Assembly (NCBI RefSeq): GCF_030652235.1
Contig: NZ_JAUSBA010000060.1
Location: 1 to 35,693 of the forward strand
Source: Cypionkella sp.
GTDB taxonomy: Bacteria > Pseudomonadota > Alphaproteobacteria > Rhodobacterales > Rhodobacteraceae
Direction: 5' to 3'
Length of the DNA: 35,693 nucleotides
Below are positions 25,353-34,399 of the stretch, piece after piece. Each line of letters opens with the position of its first letter. Position 1 is the stretch's first letter. A program made the position numbers and the translations under genes. Below the pieces are notes generated by a model. That model had not been told where the DNA came from and searched no databases. It saw only the letters and a program-made list of their open reading frames with translations.

Positions 25353-26000
25353 CTAGCCGCGCGAACTCACCAGCCGCAACTCTGCTCGTCCCGAACTGCG
25401 CGGCGGCGCAGGCTCCATCGCCTCGGTATATGGCACGACGCGCAAACCCGACCCCGTCACCAATTCCCGCACCAGCCCCGAAATTGCAAACCGCCGCGGC
25501 TGCCGCCCCAATTGGCCTTCCGTCACCAAACATCCCAGCGCCAGCTTTGGCTCGCCCGCAACGCCCGCCAGCGGCAACAGCAACATTCGCCCCGACAAGG
25601 CGGGCCGCCCCACCGAACGCTCTGCCTCCAGCCACACTTCCATGATCGCGGGCGAGGCAAACACCTGCTCCAATTCATGCCCCATCCGCGCCCGCGCCAT
25701 CGGCTCAAACAGAGACGACAGCGGCATGCCGCGCAGATCCATCCCCAGCAGATCGTTCAAAGCCATTCCGGCAAGCCGAAACCGCGCTAGCCCCGGTGCG
25801 ATCTGCTCGATCAAAAACACCTTGTCCAGACAATCGGCCATCCCGCGCGGATCGATCTGGCCACGCGCAGGCAAACCGCCCGCCACCCGCAACGCTTCCC
25901 AATAGCCACGCACCACCTGCAACACCGCAAGCATATCCGCCGAGGATCTGCTGCGATCACCGCCCTTGCCATACGGGCCTTTACCAAAGAAAGTTAACAT
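25353..26000 (-). CDS. PAS_5-type (DUF1457-like) protein
   Basis: The 215-residue protein has a pattern common to a group of alphaproteobacterial one-PAS-domain proteins: VVRGYWEALR, then PARGQIDPRGM with VFLIEQIAPGLARFRLAGM and LLGMDLRGMPLSSLF (about residues 28-105). These resemble the PAS_5 domain family. No output domain is visible after it; the rest (about 130-215) is Ala/Gly/Arg-rich with VLRELV-like segments. The function is unknown; flavin or small-molecule sensing would be a guess. GGAGG lies nine bases before the ATG at 26000. It is divergent from yicC with 172 bases of shared upstream sequence. Confidence 0.75.
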   Translation of the reverse strand: MLTFFGKGPYGKGGDRSRSSADMLAVLQVVRGYWEALRVAGGLPARGQIDPRGMADCLDKVFLIEQIAPGLARFRLAGMALNDLLGMDLRGMPLSSLFEPMARARMGHELEQVFASPAIMEVWLEAERSVGRPALSGRMLLLPLAGVAGEPKLALGCLVTEGQLGRQPRRFAISGLVRELVTGSGLRVVPYTEAMEPAPPRSSGRAELRLVSSRG

Positions 26001-26172
26001 CGTAGGCCCTCCACTAGGCTTCGGGTTTTCGCAATCTGGTCGTGCAGAGTCTACAACTTAAGATTGCTTACTGATAAGTTAATATACACCGGTTGCAGCG
26101 CGTTTTGTAGACAATCTAAACAAATGGTAAACACCTCTGCGTCCCCGGCGCACGGTGCCAAAGGAGCAAGCA

Positions 26173-27072
26173 ATGACGGTTTCAATGACAGGTTTCGCCG
26201 CGCGCAAAGGGCAGGGGGCGGGCTGTACTTGGGCTTGGGACATCCGCTCGGTGAACGGCAAGGGCCTTGATCTGCGCCTGCGTTTGCCCGATTGGATCGA
26301 CGGCTTGGAACTCGCCCTGCGTGCTGAACTTAGCCGCGCTTTGCAACGCGGCAATGTCAGCCTGTCGCTGAAGGTCACCCGCGATGCGGGGGCCGACGGG
26401 GCTGAATCCCTCCGCCTCAATCCCGGCACACTCTCTGCGGTCCTGTCCGCGCTTGGCCAAATCGAAGATGCCGCCATGGCCGCAGGTGTCACCTTGGGCC
26501 AACCGACCTCTGCTGACGTTCTTGCCGCGCGTGGCGTGATTGACGCCAACAGCTCCGAGTCCGACCCCACCGCGATCCGCATCGCCATCCTCGCCGACCT
26601 GCCCGAATTGCTCAGCGCTTTCCAAGCCATGCGCGCCGCCGAAGGCGCTGCCCTGAACAGCGTGATAGCCGCCCAGCTCGACAAAATCACCGATCAGACC
26701 AAAGCTGCCGACACCGAGGCCACCGCCCGCCGCGACGCAGCCCCCGCCACCCTGCGCGACGCCCTCACGAAAGTCCTCGCCAATGCCGAAGGCGTCGATG
26801 AGACGCGCCTCGCCCAAGAACTCGCCCTGATCGCGGTGAAAAATGATGTCACCGAAGAACTTGACCGACTGCGCGCCCATATCGACGCCGCCCGTGCGTT
26901 GCTGGCTGAACCGGGCCAAGTGGGGCGCAAATTTGATTTCCTGATGCAGGAATTCATGCGCGAGGCCAACACGCTCTGTTCCAAATCGCAAAGCCTTGGC
27001 TTGACCCGCATCGGGCTTGACCTGAAGACCGTGATAGATCAGACGCGCGAACAGGTTCAAAACGTGGAATAA
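26173..27072 (+). CDS. yicC: YicC family endoribonuclease
   Basis: The 299-residue protein begins with the family signature MTVSMTGFAARKG and has the N-terminal WDIRSVNGKGLDLRLRLP segment. The C-terminal half carries the DUF1732 motif (QEFMREANTLCSKSQ and DLKTVIDQTREQVQN). E. coli YicC is an RNase that degrades certain small RNAs, and the gene is often beside gmk, as here. The ATG at 26173 has AAGGAG seven bases upstream; a longer GTG start at 26155 is not needed. Three bases separate the stop from the gmk ATG, so the two genes form one transcript. Confidence 0.92.
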   Translation: MTVSMTGFAARKGQGAGCTWAWDIRSVNGKGLDLRLRLPDWIDGLELALRAELSRALQRGNVSLSLKVTRDAGADGAESLRLNPGTLSAVLSALGQIEDAAMAAGVTLGQPTSADVLAARGVIDANSSESDPTAIRIAILADLPELLSAFQAMRAAEGAALNSVIAAQLDKITDQTKAADTEATARRDAAPATLRDALTKVLANAEGVDETRLAQELALIAVKNDVTEELDRLRAHIDAARALLAEPGQVGRKFDFLMQEFMREANTLCSKSQSLGLTRIGLDLKTVIDQTREQVQNVE

Positions 27073-27075
27073 AAT

Positions 27076-27711
27076 ATGGCACGCCGTGGTCTTCTGCTAA
27101 TCCTGTCTTCGCCCTCTGGGGCGGGAAAATCCACGCTTGCCCGCAGGCTGATGCAATGGGATCCGACCTTGCGCTTTTCGATCTCGGCCACCACCCGCCA
27201 ACCCCGTCCCGGCGAACAAGATGGCCGCGAATACTATTTCCACCCACGCGAGGCCTTTGAAGCCTTGGTGCAATCGGGTGAAATGCTGGAACATGCCGAG
27301 GTGTTCGGCAATTTCTACGGCTCGCCCAAAGCCCCGGTTGAGGCTGCCATGCGCGAGGGCCGCGACACCCTGTTCGATATTGATTGGCAGGGCGGCCAGC
27401 AGATTCGCAACTCATCCTTGGGCCGTGACGTGGTGTCGATCTTCATCCTGCCGCCCTCGATTGCCGAGTTGGAAGTACGCCTGCGCGCCCGTGCGCAGGA
27501 TTCTGACGAGATCATCGCAGGCCGAATGGAGAAATCCCGCGATGAAATCAGCCATTGGGCCGAGTATGATTATGTCATCATCAATCGCGATATCGACAGC
27601 GCTTTCAATGAGTTGACGGCCATTCTTCAAGCCGAACGCCTGAAGCGCGACCGCCAGCCTGATCTGTCCGATTTCGTCCGTACCCTGAACCGAGAGTTTG
27701 AAACCCGATGA
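27076..27711 (+). CDS. gmk: Guanylate kinase
   Basis: Guanylate kinase phosphorylates GMP to GDP with ATP in purine nucleotide synthesis. The 211-residue protein has the P-loop [10 protein letters not shown] (11-20), the GMP-binding region with [13 protein letters not shown] and GREYYF, and the characteristic [12 protein letters not shown] lid/acidic segment. It ends in [16 protein letters not shown]. The length is normal (200-220). The stop overlaps the start of the next gene (ATGA), so the third gene is translationally coupled. Confidence 0.95.
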   Translation: MARRGLLLILSSPSGAGKSTLARRLMQWDPTLRFSISATTRQPRPGEQDGREYYFHPREAFEALVQSGEMLEHAEVFGNFYGSPKAPVEAAMREGRDTLFDIDWQGGQQIRNSSLGRDVVSIFILPPSIAELEVRLRARAQDSDEIIAGRMEKSRDEISHWAEYDYVIINRDIDSAFNELTAILQAERLKRDRQPDLSDFVRTLNREFETR

Positions 27712-28229
27712 TCTACGTCCTCGACGGTATCGCCCCACAGATTGATCCCTCGGCTTGGGTCGCCGATACCGCCGTGCTGATCGGCAAGATCACCTTAGAG
27801 GCCGAGGCGAACATCTGGTTCGGCGCGATCCTGCGCGGCGACAATGAAGAAATTTGCGTCGGGCATGGCAGCAATGTTCAGGAAAATTCGGTTCTGCACA
27901 CCGATATGGGCTATCCGCTGACCATCGGCGCAAACTGCACCATCGGCCACAAGGCGATGCTGCACGGCTGTAGCATTGGCGAAGGTAGTCTGGTCGGCAT
28001 GGGGGCCACCATCCTGAACGGCGCAAAAATCGGCAAAGGCTGTCTGATCGGGGCAGGGGCGCTGATCACCGAAGGCAAAGAGATTCCCGATGGCAGCTTG
28101 GTGATGGGCGCGCCTGGCAAAGTGGTGCGCCCGTTGGACGCCGAGGCACAAGCGCGTCTGCTGAAATCAGCGACCGGCTACCAAGCCAACGCGAGGCGCT
28201 TTTCCAAGGGGCTGGTATTGCTCACATAA
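27708..28229 (+). CDS. Gamma-class carbonic anhydrase-like hexapeptide-repeat protein
   Basis: The 173-residue protein is a left-handed beta-helix of isoleucine-rich hexapeptide repeats ([30 protein letters not shown]). His64, His81 and His86 occupy the three zinc-ligand positions of gamma carbonic anhydrases, and [10 protein letters not shown] holds the conserved Arg and Asp of the family. Members hydrate CO2 or are inactive relatives (YrdA, CaiE). The key Trp and glutamates of the fully active archaeal Cam are not all evident, so activity is unproven. It closes the yicC-gmk operon and is followed by a strong hairpin. Confidence 0.88.
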   Translation: MIYVLDGIAPQIDPSAWVADTAVLIGKITLEAEANIWFGAILRGDNEEICVGHGSNVQENSVLHTDMGYPLTIGANCTIGHKAMLHGCSIGEGSLVGMGATILNGAKIGKGCLIGAGALITEGKEIPDGSLVMGAPGKVVRPLDAEAQARLLKSATGYQANARRFSKGLVLLT

Positions 28230-28232
28230 AAA

Positions 28233-28250
28233 GGGGGCCGACTGGCCCCC
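28233..28250 (-). terminator. Terminator shared by the DUF1127 gene and the carbonic anhydrase gene
   Basis: GGGGGCC (28233-28239) pairs with GGCCCCC (28244-28250) around GACT. On the minus strand it is followed by TTTTT, giving a canonical intrinsic terminator for the DUF1127 gene. On the plus strand it lies directly after the carbonic anhydrase stop but without a T run. Confidence 0.8.
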
Positions 28251-28288
28251 GGATACGTCGTAGATTTGCGGGCCTGAGCCTTGGCAAC

Positions 28289-28450
28289 TTAACCCCAGAC
28301 AGCCTTGTGGGCGATACGTTCTGCATCCTCGGGGAAGATGCCCAGATCGAGTGCGACCCGGCGCGGCATCCCAGCAATTTCGTCACGGGTGCGACGATAC
28401 AGGGCATGTTTCTCGGCAGCGGCGCGCAGTTGAGCGATAAGCGATTTCAT
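28289..28450 (-). CDS. DUF1127 small protein
   Basis: The 53-residue product begins MKSLIAQLRAAAEKHALYRR and ends DLGIFPEDAERIAHKAVWG; the middle TRDEIAGMPRRVALDLGI is the DUF1127 core. This family of 40-75-residue basic proteins is abundant in alphaproteobacteria, and some members bind small RNAs or act in stress and phosphate or C1 metabolism; this copy's role is unknown. The ATG at 28450 is preceded by AAGGAAAC. A longer frame extending to 28588 has no supporting site. It is monocistronic: its own promoter (28513-28540) and terminator (28233-28250) flank it. Confidence 0.88.
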   Translation of the reverse strand: MKSLIAQLRAAAEKHALYRRTRDEIAGMPRRVALDLGIFPEDAERIAHKAVWG

Positions 28451-28512
28451 AATGTTTCCTTTTCCTCTGCGATGACTTGGCCCGGATGGCTTTGTCCCTT
28501 TCGCATGATAAC

Positions 28513-28540
28513 AATATAGGAAAGTCGTTAGCGCCAACAA
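28513..28540 (-). promoter_or_regulatory. Candidate sigma-70 promoter of the DUF1127 gene
   Basis: On the minus strand TTGTTG (28535-28540) and TATATT (28513-28518) are separated by 16 bases, about 60 bases before the start codon. The near-consensus -10 is notable in GC-rich DNA. Confidence 0.5.
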
Positions 28541-28544
28541 CTGA

Positions 28545-28565
28545 CAATGCTGCGTTGCGGCATTG
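28545..28565. promoter_or_regulatory. 21-bp palindrome just upstream of the DUF1127 promoter
   Basis: CAATGCTGC-gtt-GCGGCATTG: nine paired positions on each side with one T/G mismatch, centred about 15 bp upstream of the -35 box. The position suits a regulator operator or UP-like element. No known regulator was matched. Confidence 0.4.
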
Positions 28566-28605
28566 CGTTTTGTGCATAGCTTGTGCATTTTCGCCGTAAC
28601 GAGAC

Positions 28606-28627
28606 GGGGGCGCCCAAAGGCACCCCC
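28606..28627 (-). terminator. Hairpin after gap (copy 1)
   Basis: GGGGGCGCC (28606-28614) pairs with GGCACCCCC (28619-28627) with one wobble around CAAA, about 60 bases past the stop codon of the minus-strand GAPDH gene. The T run is weak (GTCTCGTT), so efficiency is uncertain. Confidence 0.6.
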
Positions 28628-28688
28628 AAACCGAATTCTATCGCAGAATCCGTGTCGTAATTCGCGCGAATTCCGTCCTACGCTTGCC

Positions 28689-29693
28689 TCAGATCAGCTT
28701 ACCCATCGCCACAGCGGTATCCGCCATCCGGTTCGAGAAGCCCCATTCATTGTCATACCACGACAGGATCGAGCAGAACGTGCCGTCCATCACCTTGGTC
28801 TGGTCCATGTGGAACACCGACGAATGCGGGTCATGGTTGAAATCCGACGAGACATTCTTGAACTCGGTATAGCCCAGAATCCCCTTCAACGGCCCCGAAG
28901 TCGCCGCTTCCTTGATTGCCGCGTTAATTTCTTCAACTCTCGTCGCCCGCTTGGCGATGAACTTCAGATCGACCACCGAGACGTTCGGCGTCGGCACCCG
29001 AATGGCAAAGCCGTCCAGACGGCCCTTCAACTCGGGCAGCACCAGACCAACCGCCTTGGCAGCGCCGGTCGAGGTTGGAATCATCGACAGCGCAGCAGCC
29101 CGGCCGCGATAGAGGTCCTTGTGCATCGTGTCCAAAGTCGGCTGATCGCCGGTATAGCTGTGGATCGTCGTCATCATGCCCTTTTCGATGCCGATCAGCT
29201 TGTTCAGCACATAGGCGACGGGCGACAGGCAGTTCGTCGTGCAAGATGCGTTAGACACGATCAAATCGCTGGAGGTCAATGTGTCATGGTTGACACCATA
29301 AACGATGGTCTTGTCGGCATCCTCACCCGGAGCAGAAATCAGCACGCGCTTCGCACCGTTCTCAAGATGCGCCTGGCATTTTTCTTTGCTGGTGAAAATC
29401 CCTGTACATTCCAGAACGATATCGACATCGCCCCAAGGCAATTCTGCCGGATTGCGCAACGCCGTCACCCGCATCGGGCCCCGGCCCACGTCGATGGTGT
29501 CGGCAGTGGTGGTCACCACATGCGGAAAGCGGCCATGCACCGAATCAAAGCGCAGCAAATGCGCGTTGGTTTCCACCGGGCCCAGATCGTTGATCGCGAT
29601 CACTTCAATATCGGTGCGGCCCGATTCGATGATCGCGCGCAGCACGTTGCGGCCAATGCGGCCAAATCCGTTAATGGCGACTTTTACGGCCAT
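28689..29693 (-). CDS. gap: Glyceraldehyde-3-phosphate dehydrogenase, copy 1 (NAD-type)
   Basis: The 334-residue enzyme oxidises glyceraldehyde 3-phosphate to 1,3-bisphosphoglycerate. It has the NAD-binding INGFGRIGR motif (7-15), Asp36 at the end of the second beta strand (AIND), which favours NAD over NADP, the catalytic Cys151 in SNASCTTNC and the general base His178 in TTIHSYTG. The C-terminal [12 protein letters not shown] is complete. A strong AGGAGG lies seven bases before the ATG. It is downstream of a second GAPDH gene and a small-peptide gene on the same strand, 92 bases after the latter. Confidence 0.95.
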   Translation of the reverse strand: MAVKVAINGFGRIGRNVLRAIIESGRTDIEVIAINDLGPVETNAHLLRFDSVHGRFPHVVTTTADTIDVGRGPMRVTALRNPAELPWGDVDIVLECTGIFTSKEKCQAHLENGAKRVLISAPGEDADKTIVYGVNHDTLTSSDLIVSNASCTTNCLSPVAYVLNKLIGIEKGMMTTIHSYTGDQPTLDTMHKDLYRGRAAALSMIPTSTGAAKAVGLVLPELKGRLDGFAIRVPTPNVSVVDLKFIAKRATRVEEINAAIKEAATSGPLKGILGYTEFKNVSSDFNHDPHSSVFHMDQTKVMDGTFCSILSWYDNEWGFSNRMADTAVAMGKLI

Positions 29694-29785
29694 GAGATAA
29701 CCTCCTGAAAACAGCGCGACTCACGCGCGAGATGCTAGCGCTAACATCACGAAATTGGTGTGACAATCAACGATAAAGGCAACCC

Positions 29786-29929
29786 TTACCGCCAGATCAT
29801 CAGATATTGAACCAGATCGCCAAGCTTGCGAAGCAAAAACACCGATGCGTGACCACTGTTGAACACCGCGTCCGCCGCAATCGCGGCGGCAATCAGCAGG
29901 GCAAGCACCAAAGCAATACGGTCGGTCAC
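29786..29929 (-). CDS. 47-residue single-membrane-segment peptide between the two GAPDH genes
   Basis: The ORF starts at a GTG (29927-29929 on the minus strand) with GGAG five bases upstream and stops at TAA. The nearby ATG at 29934 cannot be the start because it is followed by a stop in two codons. The product, MTDRIALVLALLIAAAIAAD then AVFNSGHASVFLLRKLGDLV and QYLMIWR, has one clean hydrophobic segment (residues 5-22) and a basic amphipathic tail. It begins 12 bases after the stop of the second GAPDH gene and is therefore probably co-transcribed with it. No family is recognised. Confidence 0.7.
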   Translation of the reverse strand: MTDRIALVLALLIAAAIAADAVFNSGHASVFLLRKLGDLVQYLMIWR

Positions 29930-29941
29930 GGCATCTCCGCT

Positions 29942-30940
29942 TTATTGCAGCAGCCGCCCCATCACCCCAGCCACATCGGCCATACGGCAGGAAAAGCCCC
30001 ATTCATTGTCATACCAAGCCAGCACCCGCACCGAGCGGCCCACCACTTTGGTCTGGTCTGGCGCAAAGATAGATGAATGTGGCGTGTGATTGAAGTCGAT
30101 TGATACCTTGGGTTCCGGGTCATAGGCCATCACCATGCCCATATAGCCGGATGCCGCCGCGCGCACGATCTCGTTAACCTCATGCACCGTCACCGATTTT
30201 TTGGCGATGAAGGTTAGATCAACCGCCGACACATTCGGCGTTGGCACTCGGATCGAGCTGCCATCCAGCAATCCCGCCAATTCCGGCAACACGTCCCCCA
30301 ACGCCCGCGCCGCCCCGGTTGACGTCGGAATCATCGCCATCGACGCCGCCCGCGCCCGGTATAAATCCTTGTGGCGGCGGTCCAGCGTCGGCTGATCACC
30401 GGTATAGCTGTGAATCGTGGTCATGATCCCGCTCTCTATCCCGATGGCGTCGTTCAAAACCTTCGCCAGCGGCGCCAGACAATTCGTCGTGCAAGACGCG
30501 TTTGACACCACATGATGGTCCGCCGTCAGCCCGCGATGGTTCACCCCATACACCACCGTCATATCTGCACGCTTGGCGGGGGCCGAGATCAAAACCCGCT
30601 TCGCCCCGCGCCCCAGATGCACAGCCGCCTTATCGCGATCATTGAACTGCCCGGTACATTCCAGCACCACATCGACACCGTCCCAATCCAATTCTTCAGG
30701 GTTATAGGTGCTCATCACCCGCATCGGCCCACGGCCTAGGTCCATCTCGTTGCCCGAGATCTTCACCACGCCCGGAAATCGTCCATGCACTGAATCATAC
30801 TTCAACAAATGCGCATTGGTCTCAATCGGCCCGGTCGCATTGATGGCCACCACCTGCACATCATTGCGCGCGGATTCGGCAATATGCGCCAAAGTGCAGC
30901 GGCCAATCCGGCCAAATCCATTGATCCCGATGGTAATCAT
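29942..30940 (-). CDS. Glyceraldehyde-3-phosphate dehydrogenase, copy 2 (coupling site Ala35)
   Basis: The 332-residue protein is complete: INGFGRIGR (6-14), catalytic Cys150 in SNASCTTNC and His177 in TTIHSYTG, ending in [11 protein letters not shown]. It differs from copy 1 at the cofactor site, where the acidic residue is replaced by Ala35 (VAINATG), which removes the group that repels the NADP 2'-phosphate. It also differs at the segment after QPTLD (RRHKD rather than TMHKD). This suggests use of NADP or dual use, as in gluconeogenic or Calvin-cycle enzymes, but this is inference. The ATG at 30940 has AAGGGA seven bases upstream. It is the first gene of the gap2-peptide-gap1 series. Confidence 0.92.
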   Translation of the reverse strand: MITIGINGFGRIGRCTLAHIAESARNDVQVVAINATGPIETNAHLLKYDSVHGRFPGVVKISGNEMDLGRGPMRVMSTYNPEELDWDGVDVVLECTGQFNDRDKAAVHLGRGAKRVLISAPAKRADMTVVYGVNHRGLTADHHVVSNASCTTNCLAPLAKVLNDAIGIESGIMTTIHSYTGDQPTLDRRHKDLYRARAASMAMIPTSTGAARALGDVLPELAGLLDGSSIRVPTPNVSAVDLTFIAKKSVTVHEVNEIVRAAASGYMGMVMAYDPEPKVSIDFNHTPHSSIFAPDQTKVVGRSVRVLAWYDNEWGFSCRMADVAGVMGRLLQ

Positions 30941-31131
30941 GCGCGCATCCCTTGGCTTCAAGCTCTATCCCATTTTGCTATAGGCAAGCCGGACGCGGGC
31001 GAAAAGTATAAAAATTACGCAAATTCAACATGTTATCGCAAACATCCCCTGTTCGCGCTAACAAGCCACAGGCTTTGCCTTTTGCATGTGCAGCAACTAG
31101 ATACTTTAGGCAGAACAGCGATGAGGCAGGT

Positions 31132-32103
31132 ATGAGCGGGTTACTGGCACTTCTGGATGATGTCGCGGCCATCGCAAAGGTCGCGGCGGCCTCGATTGAT
31201 GACATTGCGGGGGCAGCGGCGAAAGCCGGGGCGAAAGCGGCGGGGGTGGTGATCGACGATGCCGCTGTCACACCGAAATACGTCCACGGCTTTGAAGCCA
31301 AGCGCGAGTTGCCGATCATCTACCGCATCGCCAAAGGCTCGCTTAAGAACAAGTTGATCATCCTGCTGCCCGGCCTGCTGGCGCTGAACGCCTTCCTACC
31401 GCAAGCCATCACGCCGCTGCTGATGCTGGGCGGGGCCTATCTGTGCTTTGAGGGTGCCGAAAAGGTCTATCACGCGTTGATGCCCCATGCCGACGCGCAG
31501 ATTGAGGCCGATTTCGACACCAAAGACCCTGCCCATCTGGAAGAAGAGAAGATCGCAGGCGCGATCAAAACCGATTTTATCCTATCGGCAGAGATCATGA
31601 CCATCGCCCTTGCCGCGATCCCTGCAGGTAGCTTCTGGATGGAGGCCATCACCCTCGCCATCGTCGGCACCATGATCACCGTCGTGGTTTACGGCGCAGT
31701 GGCTTTGATCGTCAAAATGGACGACGTCGGCCTGCACATGGCGACGCATCGCAAAACCTCTGCTGCCCGCGCCTTTGGCCGGGGTCTCGTGGTTGCGATG
31801 CCAAAACTGATGAGCTTTCTGTCCACCGTCGGCACCCTCGCGATGCTGTGGGTCGGCGGCAACATCATCGTGCATGGCTTGGATGTTTTGGGCCAGCATG
31901 AACCCTACGGCACCATCCACCACTGGGCCGTCTCCGCAGCCGAAACCCTGCCACAAGCCGCTGGTCTGGTCGAATGGGCTGTCACCGCCGCCTGCGACGG
32001 CGTGCTGGGTCTGGCCTTGGGGCTTGTGCTGGTCCCGGTTGTCACCAAGATTATCCTGCCCGCATGGTCCGCGATCAACGGCAAGAAAAAGGCCGCGCAT
32101 TAA
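31132..32103 (+). CDS. DUF808 family membrane protein (YedI-like)
   Basis: The 323-residue protein begins MSGLLALLDDVAAIAKVAAA, the DUF808 signature, and contains DDIAGAAAKAGAKAAGVVIDDAAVTPKYV-like text around residues 25-52. Several membrane segments follow (KLIILLPGLLALNAFL, ITLAIVGTMITVVVYGAVAL, LGLALGLVLVPVVTKI). The function of the family is unknown. The ATG at 31132 is chosen over one at 31030 because the family starts there and GAGGCAGGT lies just upstream. It is divergent from the second GAPDH gene and convergent with transketolase. Confidence 0.88.
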   Translation: MSGLLALLDDVAAIAKVAAASIDDIAGAAAKAGAKAAGVVIDDAAVTPKYVHGFEAKRELPIIYRIAKGSLKNKLIILLPGLLALNAFLPQAITPLLMLGGAYLCFEGAEKVYHALMPHADAQIEADFDTKDPAHLEEEKIAGAIKTDFILSAEIMTIALAAIPAGSFWMEAITLAIVGTMITVVVYGAVALIVKMDDVGLHMATHRKTSAARAFGRGLVVAMPKLMSFLSTVGTLAMLWVGGNIIVHGLDVLGQHEPYGTIHHWAVSAAETLPQAAGLVEWAVTAACDGVLGLALGLVLVPVVTKIILPAWSAINGKKKAAH

Positions 32104-32143
32104 GCGCGGCCCCATCGAAATCTAACGTATATGCGCAGGGTAG

Positions 32144-32162
32144 GGTGGGGTTTAACCCCACC
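32144..32162. terminator. 19-bp palindrome between DUF808 and transketolase genes
   Basis: GGTGGGGTT-T-AACCCCACC is a perfect palindrome (32144-32162) between two convergent genes, 12 bases from the transketolase stop. It probably acts as a shared terminator-like hairpin without a T run. Confidence 0.6.
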
Positions 32163-32174
32163 GCACCGTCAAAC

Positions 32175-34190
32175 TCAAAGCATCGCTTTGACCTTGGCGA
32201 CAGCATTCTCCGCCGTGATGCCAAACTCTTTGTACAGCCGTTCCATCGGGGCCGAGGCCCCAAACGACGACATCCCAACGAAATCAGCCTTGCCATCACG
32301 GCCCCGCTCGCCGAGCAACCAACGATCCCAGCCCTGCCGCACACCCGCTTCAATTGCCACCCGCACCGGACCCGCTGGCAACACCTTGCGGCGATACGCC
32401 TCGTCCTGTGCCGCAAACAATTCCATCGACGGCACCGATACCACCCGCGTGCCAATGCCTTCGACTTGCAGCAGATCGCGCGCCTTGAGCGCAATCTCCA
32501 CTTCCGAGCCCGTCGCCATCAGAATGACCTGACGCTTGCCCACAGCCTCTTCAAGCACATAAGCGCCCTTGGCGACCATGTTGGTGTTGGTATGGGTTTT
32601 GCGCACCGTCGGCAGGTTCTGACGGCTCAGCGCCAGCACCGAAGGCGTGTTCTTCGAGCTCAGCGCAATCTCCCAAGCCTCCGCCGTCTCGACCAGATCG
32701 GCGGGCCGGAACACATAGGTGTTTGGCGTCGCGCGCGAAATCGCCAGATGCTCCACCGGCTGGTGCGTCGGGCCATCCTCGCCCAAACCGATGCTGTCAT
32801 GTGTCATCACATAGACCACCGGAATCCCCATCAGCGCCGACAGCCGCATCGCAGGCCGCGCATAATCGGTGAAGCACATGAAGGTGCCGGAATACGGACG
32901 CACCCCGCCATGCAACGCCATACCGTTCATGGCTGACGCCATGCCATGCTCACGAATGCCATAATAAACATAACGGCCCTTGCGATCCTCGACGCCAAAC
33001 ACCCCGAGATCAGCGGTCTTGGTGTTGACCGATCCGGTCAAATCCGCCGAGCCACCGATGGTTTCCGGCAACACCGGGTTCACCGCCGCCAGCACTTTTT
33101 CGGACGCCGAACGCGTGGCAATCTTCGCGCCCGCTTCCGATGCCGCCTTCTTCACCCCGCGAATGATCGCAGGCAGCTTGGCAGGCACATCGCCCGCGAA
33201 AATCCGCTCAAATTCTGCCTGCTTCGCAGGGGAAAGTGCTGCAAACCGCGCCTCCCACTCCGCATGGGCCAAACCGCCGCGCACCCCAAATGCCTCCCAC
33301 TGCGCTTTGACCGCGGCGGGGATCACGAAGGGCTCTGAAGTCCAGCCATAAGCCTCTTTCGCCGCTTTCATCTGCGCCGCATCGGTCAAAGCGCCATGGC
33401 CCTTTGAGGTGTCCTGCGCCGCATGGCCCAAAGCGATATGGGTCTTGCAATCAATCAGCGTCGGCTTGTCCGACTTCTTCGCCGCCGTCAAAGCCCGGTC
33501 AATATCCACCGGATCATGGCCGTCGCAATGCAGCACATTCCAACCCGAAGCCGCAAACCGCGCCCGCTGATCGGTCACATCCGACATCGAAACCTTGCCA
33601 TCAATGGTGATGCCATTGTTGTCCCACATCACGATCAAGCGGCTGAGTTGCAATTTCCCAGCCAGACCGATGGCTTCCTGAGAAACGCCCTCCATCAAAC
33701 AGCCGTCCCCGGCGATGACGTAAGTGTAGTGATCCTGCACTTTCGAGCCCCAACGCGCCCGCAAATTCTCCTCGGCAATCGCAAAGCCAACCGAATTGGC
33801 AATGCCCTGACCCAGTGGCCCGGTGGTGGTCTCGACGCCTGCGACATGACCATATTCCGGATGGCCCGCGGTAATCGCGCCCCATTGGCGGAAATTCTTG
33901 ATCTGCTCAATCGTCATATCCGCATACCCCGTCAGGTACAGCAACGAATAGATCAGCATCGAGCCATGGCCCGCCGACAGAATAAACCGATCCCGGTCCG
34001 CCCAGCGCGGCGCTTTGGGATCAAACTTCAGGTGCTTTTCAAACAACACCGTCGCCACATCCGCCATGCCCATCGGCATGCCAGAGTGGCCGGAGTTGGC
34101 GGCGGCAACGGCGTCCAAAGTCAGCGTGCGGATGGCGGCGGCGCGCATCCAATGATCGGGGTGGGCGGTGCGAAGCGTCTGGATATCCAA
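32175..34190 (-). CDS. tkt: Transketolase (TTG start)
   Basis: Transketolase moves two-carbon units between sugar phosphates in the pentose phosphate and Calvin pathways, using thiamine diphosphate. The 671-residue protein (E. coli TktA is 663) has [15 protein letters not shown] (31-45), the thiamine-diphosphate motif GDG (161-163) to NN (191-192), and the pyrimidine-domain segment [18 protein letters not shown]. The start codon appears to be TTG at 34190: the residues that follow it ([20 protein letters not shown]) match the family N-terminus, and AGGA lies eight bases upstream. No ATG or GTG upstream is in frame before a stop that I can see. Confidence 0.93.
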   Translation of the reverse strand: MDIQTLRTAHPDHWMRAAAIRTLTLDAVAAANSGHSGMPMGMADVATVLFEKHLKFDPKAPRWADRDRFILSAGHGSMLIYSLLYLTGYADMTIEQIKNFRQWGAITAGHPEYGHVAGVETTTGPLGQGIANSVGFAIAEENLRARWGSKVQDHYTYVIAGDGCLMEGVSQEAIGLAGKLQLSRLIVMWDNNGITIDGKVSMSDVTDQRARFAASGWNVLHCDGHDPVDIDRALTAAKKSDKPTLIDCKTHIALGHAAQDTSKGHGALTDAAQMKAAKEAYGWTSEPFVIPAAVKAQWEAFGVRGGLAHAEWEARFAALSPAKQAEFERIFAGDVPAKLPAIIRGVKKAASEAGAKIATRSASEKVLAAVNPVLPETIGGSADLTGSVNTKTADLGVFGVEDRKGRYVYYGIREHGMASAMNGMALHGGVRPYSGTFMCFTDYARPAMRLSALMGIPVVYVMTHDSIGLGEDGPTHQPVEHLAISRATPNTYVFRPADLVETAEAWEIALSSKNTPSVLALSRQNLPTVRKTHTNTNMVAKGAYVLEEAVGKRQVILMATGSEVEIALKARDLLQVEGIGTRVVSVPSMELFAAQDEAYRRKVLPAGPVRVAIEAGVRQGWDRWLLGERGRDGKADFVGMSSFGASAPMERLYKEFGITAENAVAKVKAML

Positions 34191-34399
34191 GGTTGATGTC
34201 CTGTTCCTGGTGTGGGGTGGGCTGAAAGCTCCATAACAGCCCGTGCGGCAAGATCAAGCGCGCCCCGCAAGGCCTTGGACGCAAAAGACAAGACGGCCCC
34301 GCGCCAAGCGGCTAAGATCGGCACTGACGCCCGTTTTGCCGATTCGCAGCAGCGATGGCGCAGGGCAGGGCCAGAAGAAACAGAAAGGGCATAAGACCC

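Noticed and set aside
28689-30940. Two GAPDH genes as an assembly duplication
   Set aside because: The proteins differ throughout, including the cofactor residue, so they are true paralogues.
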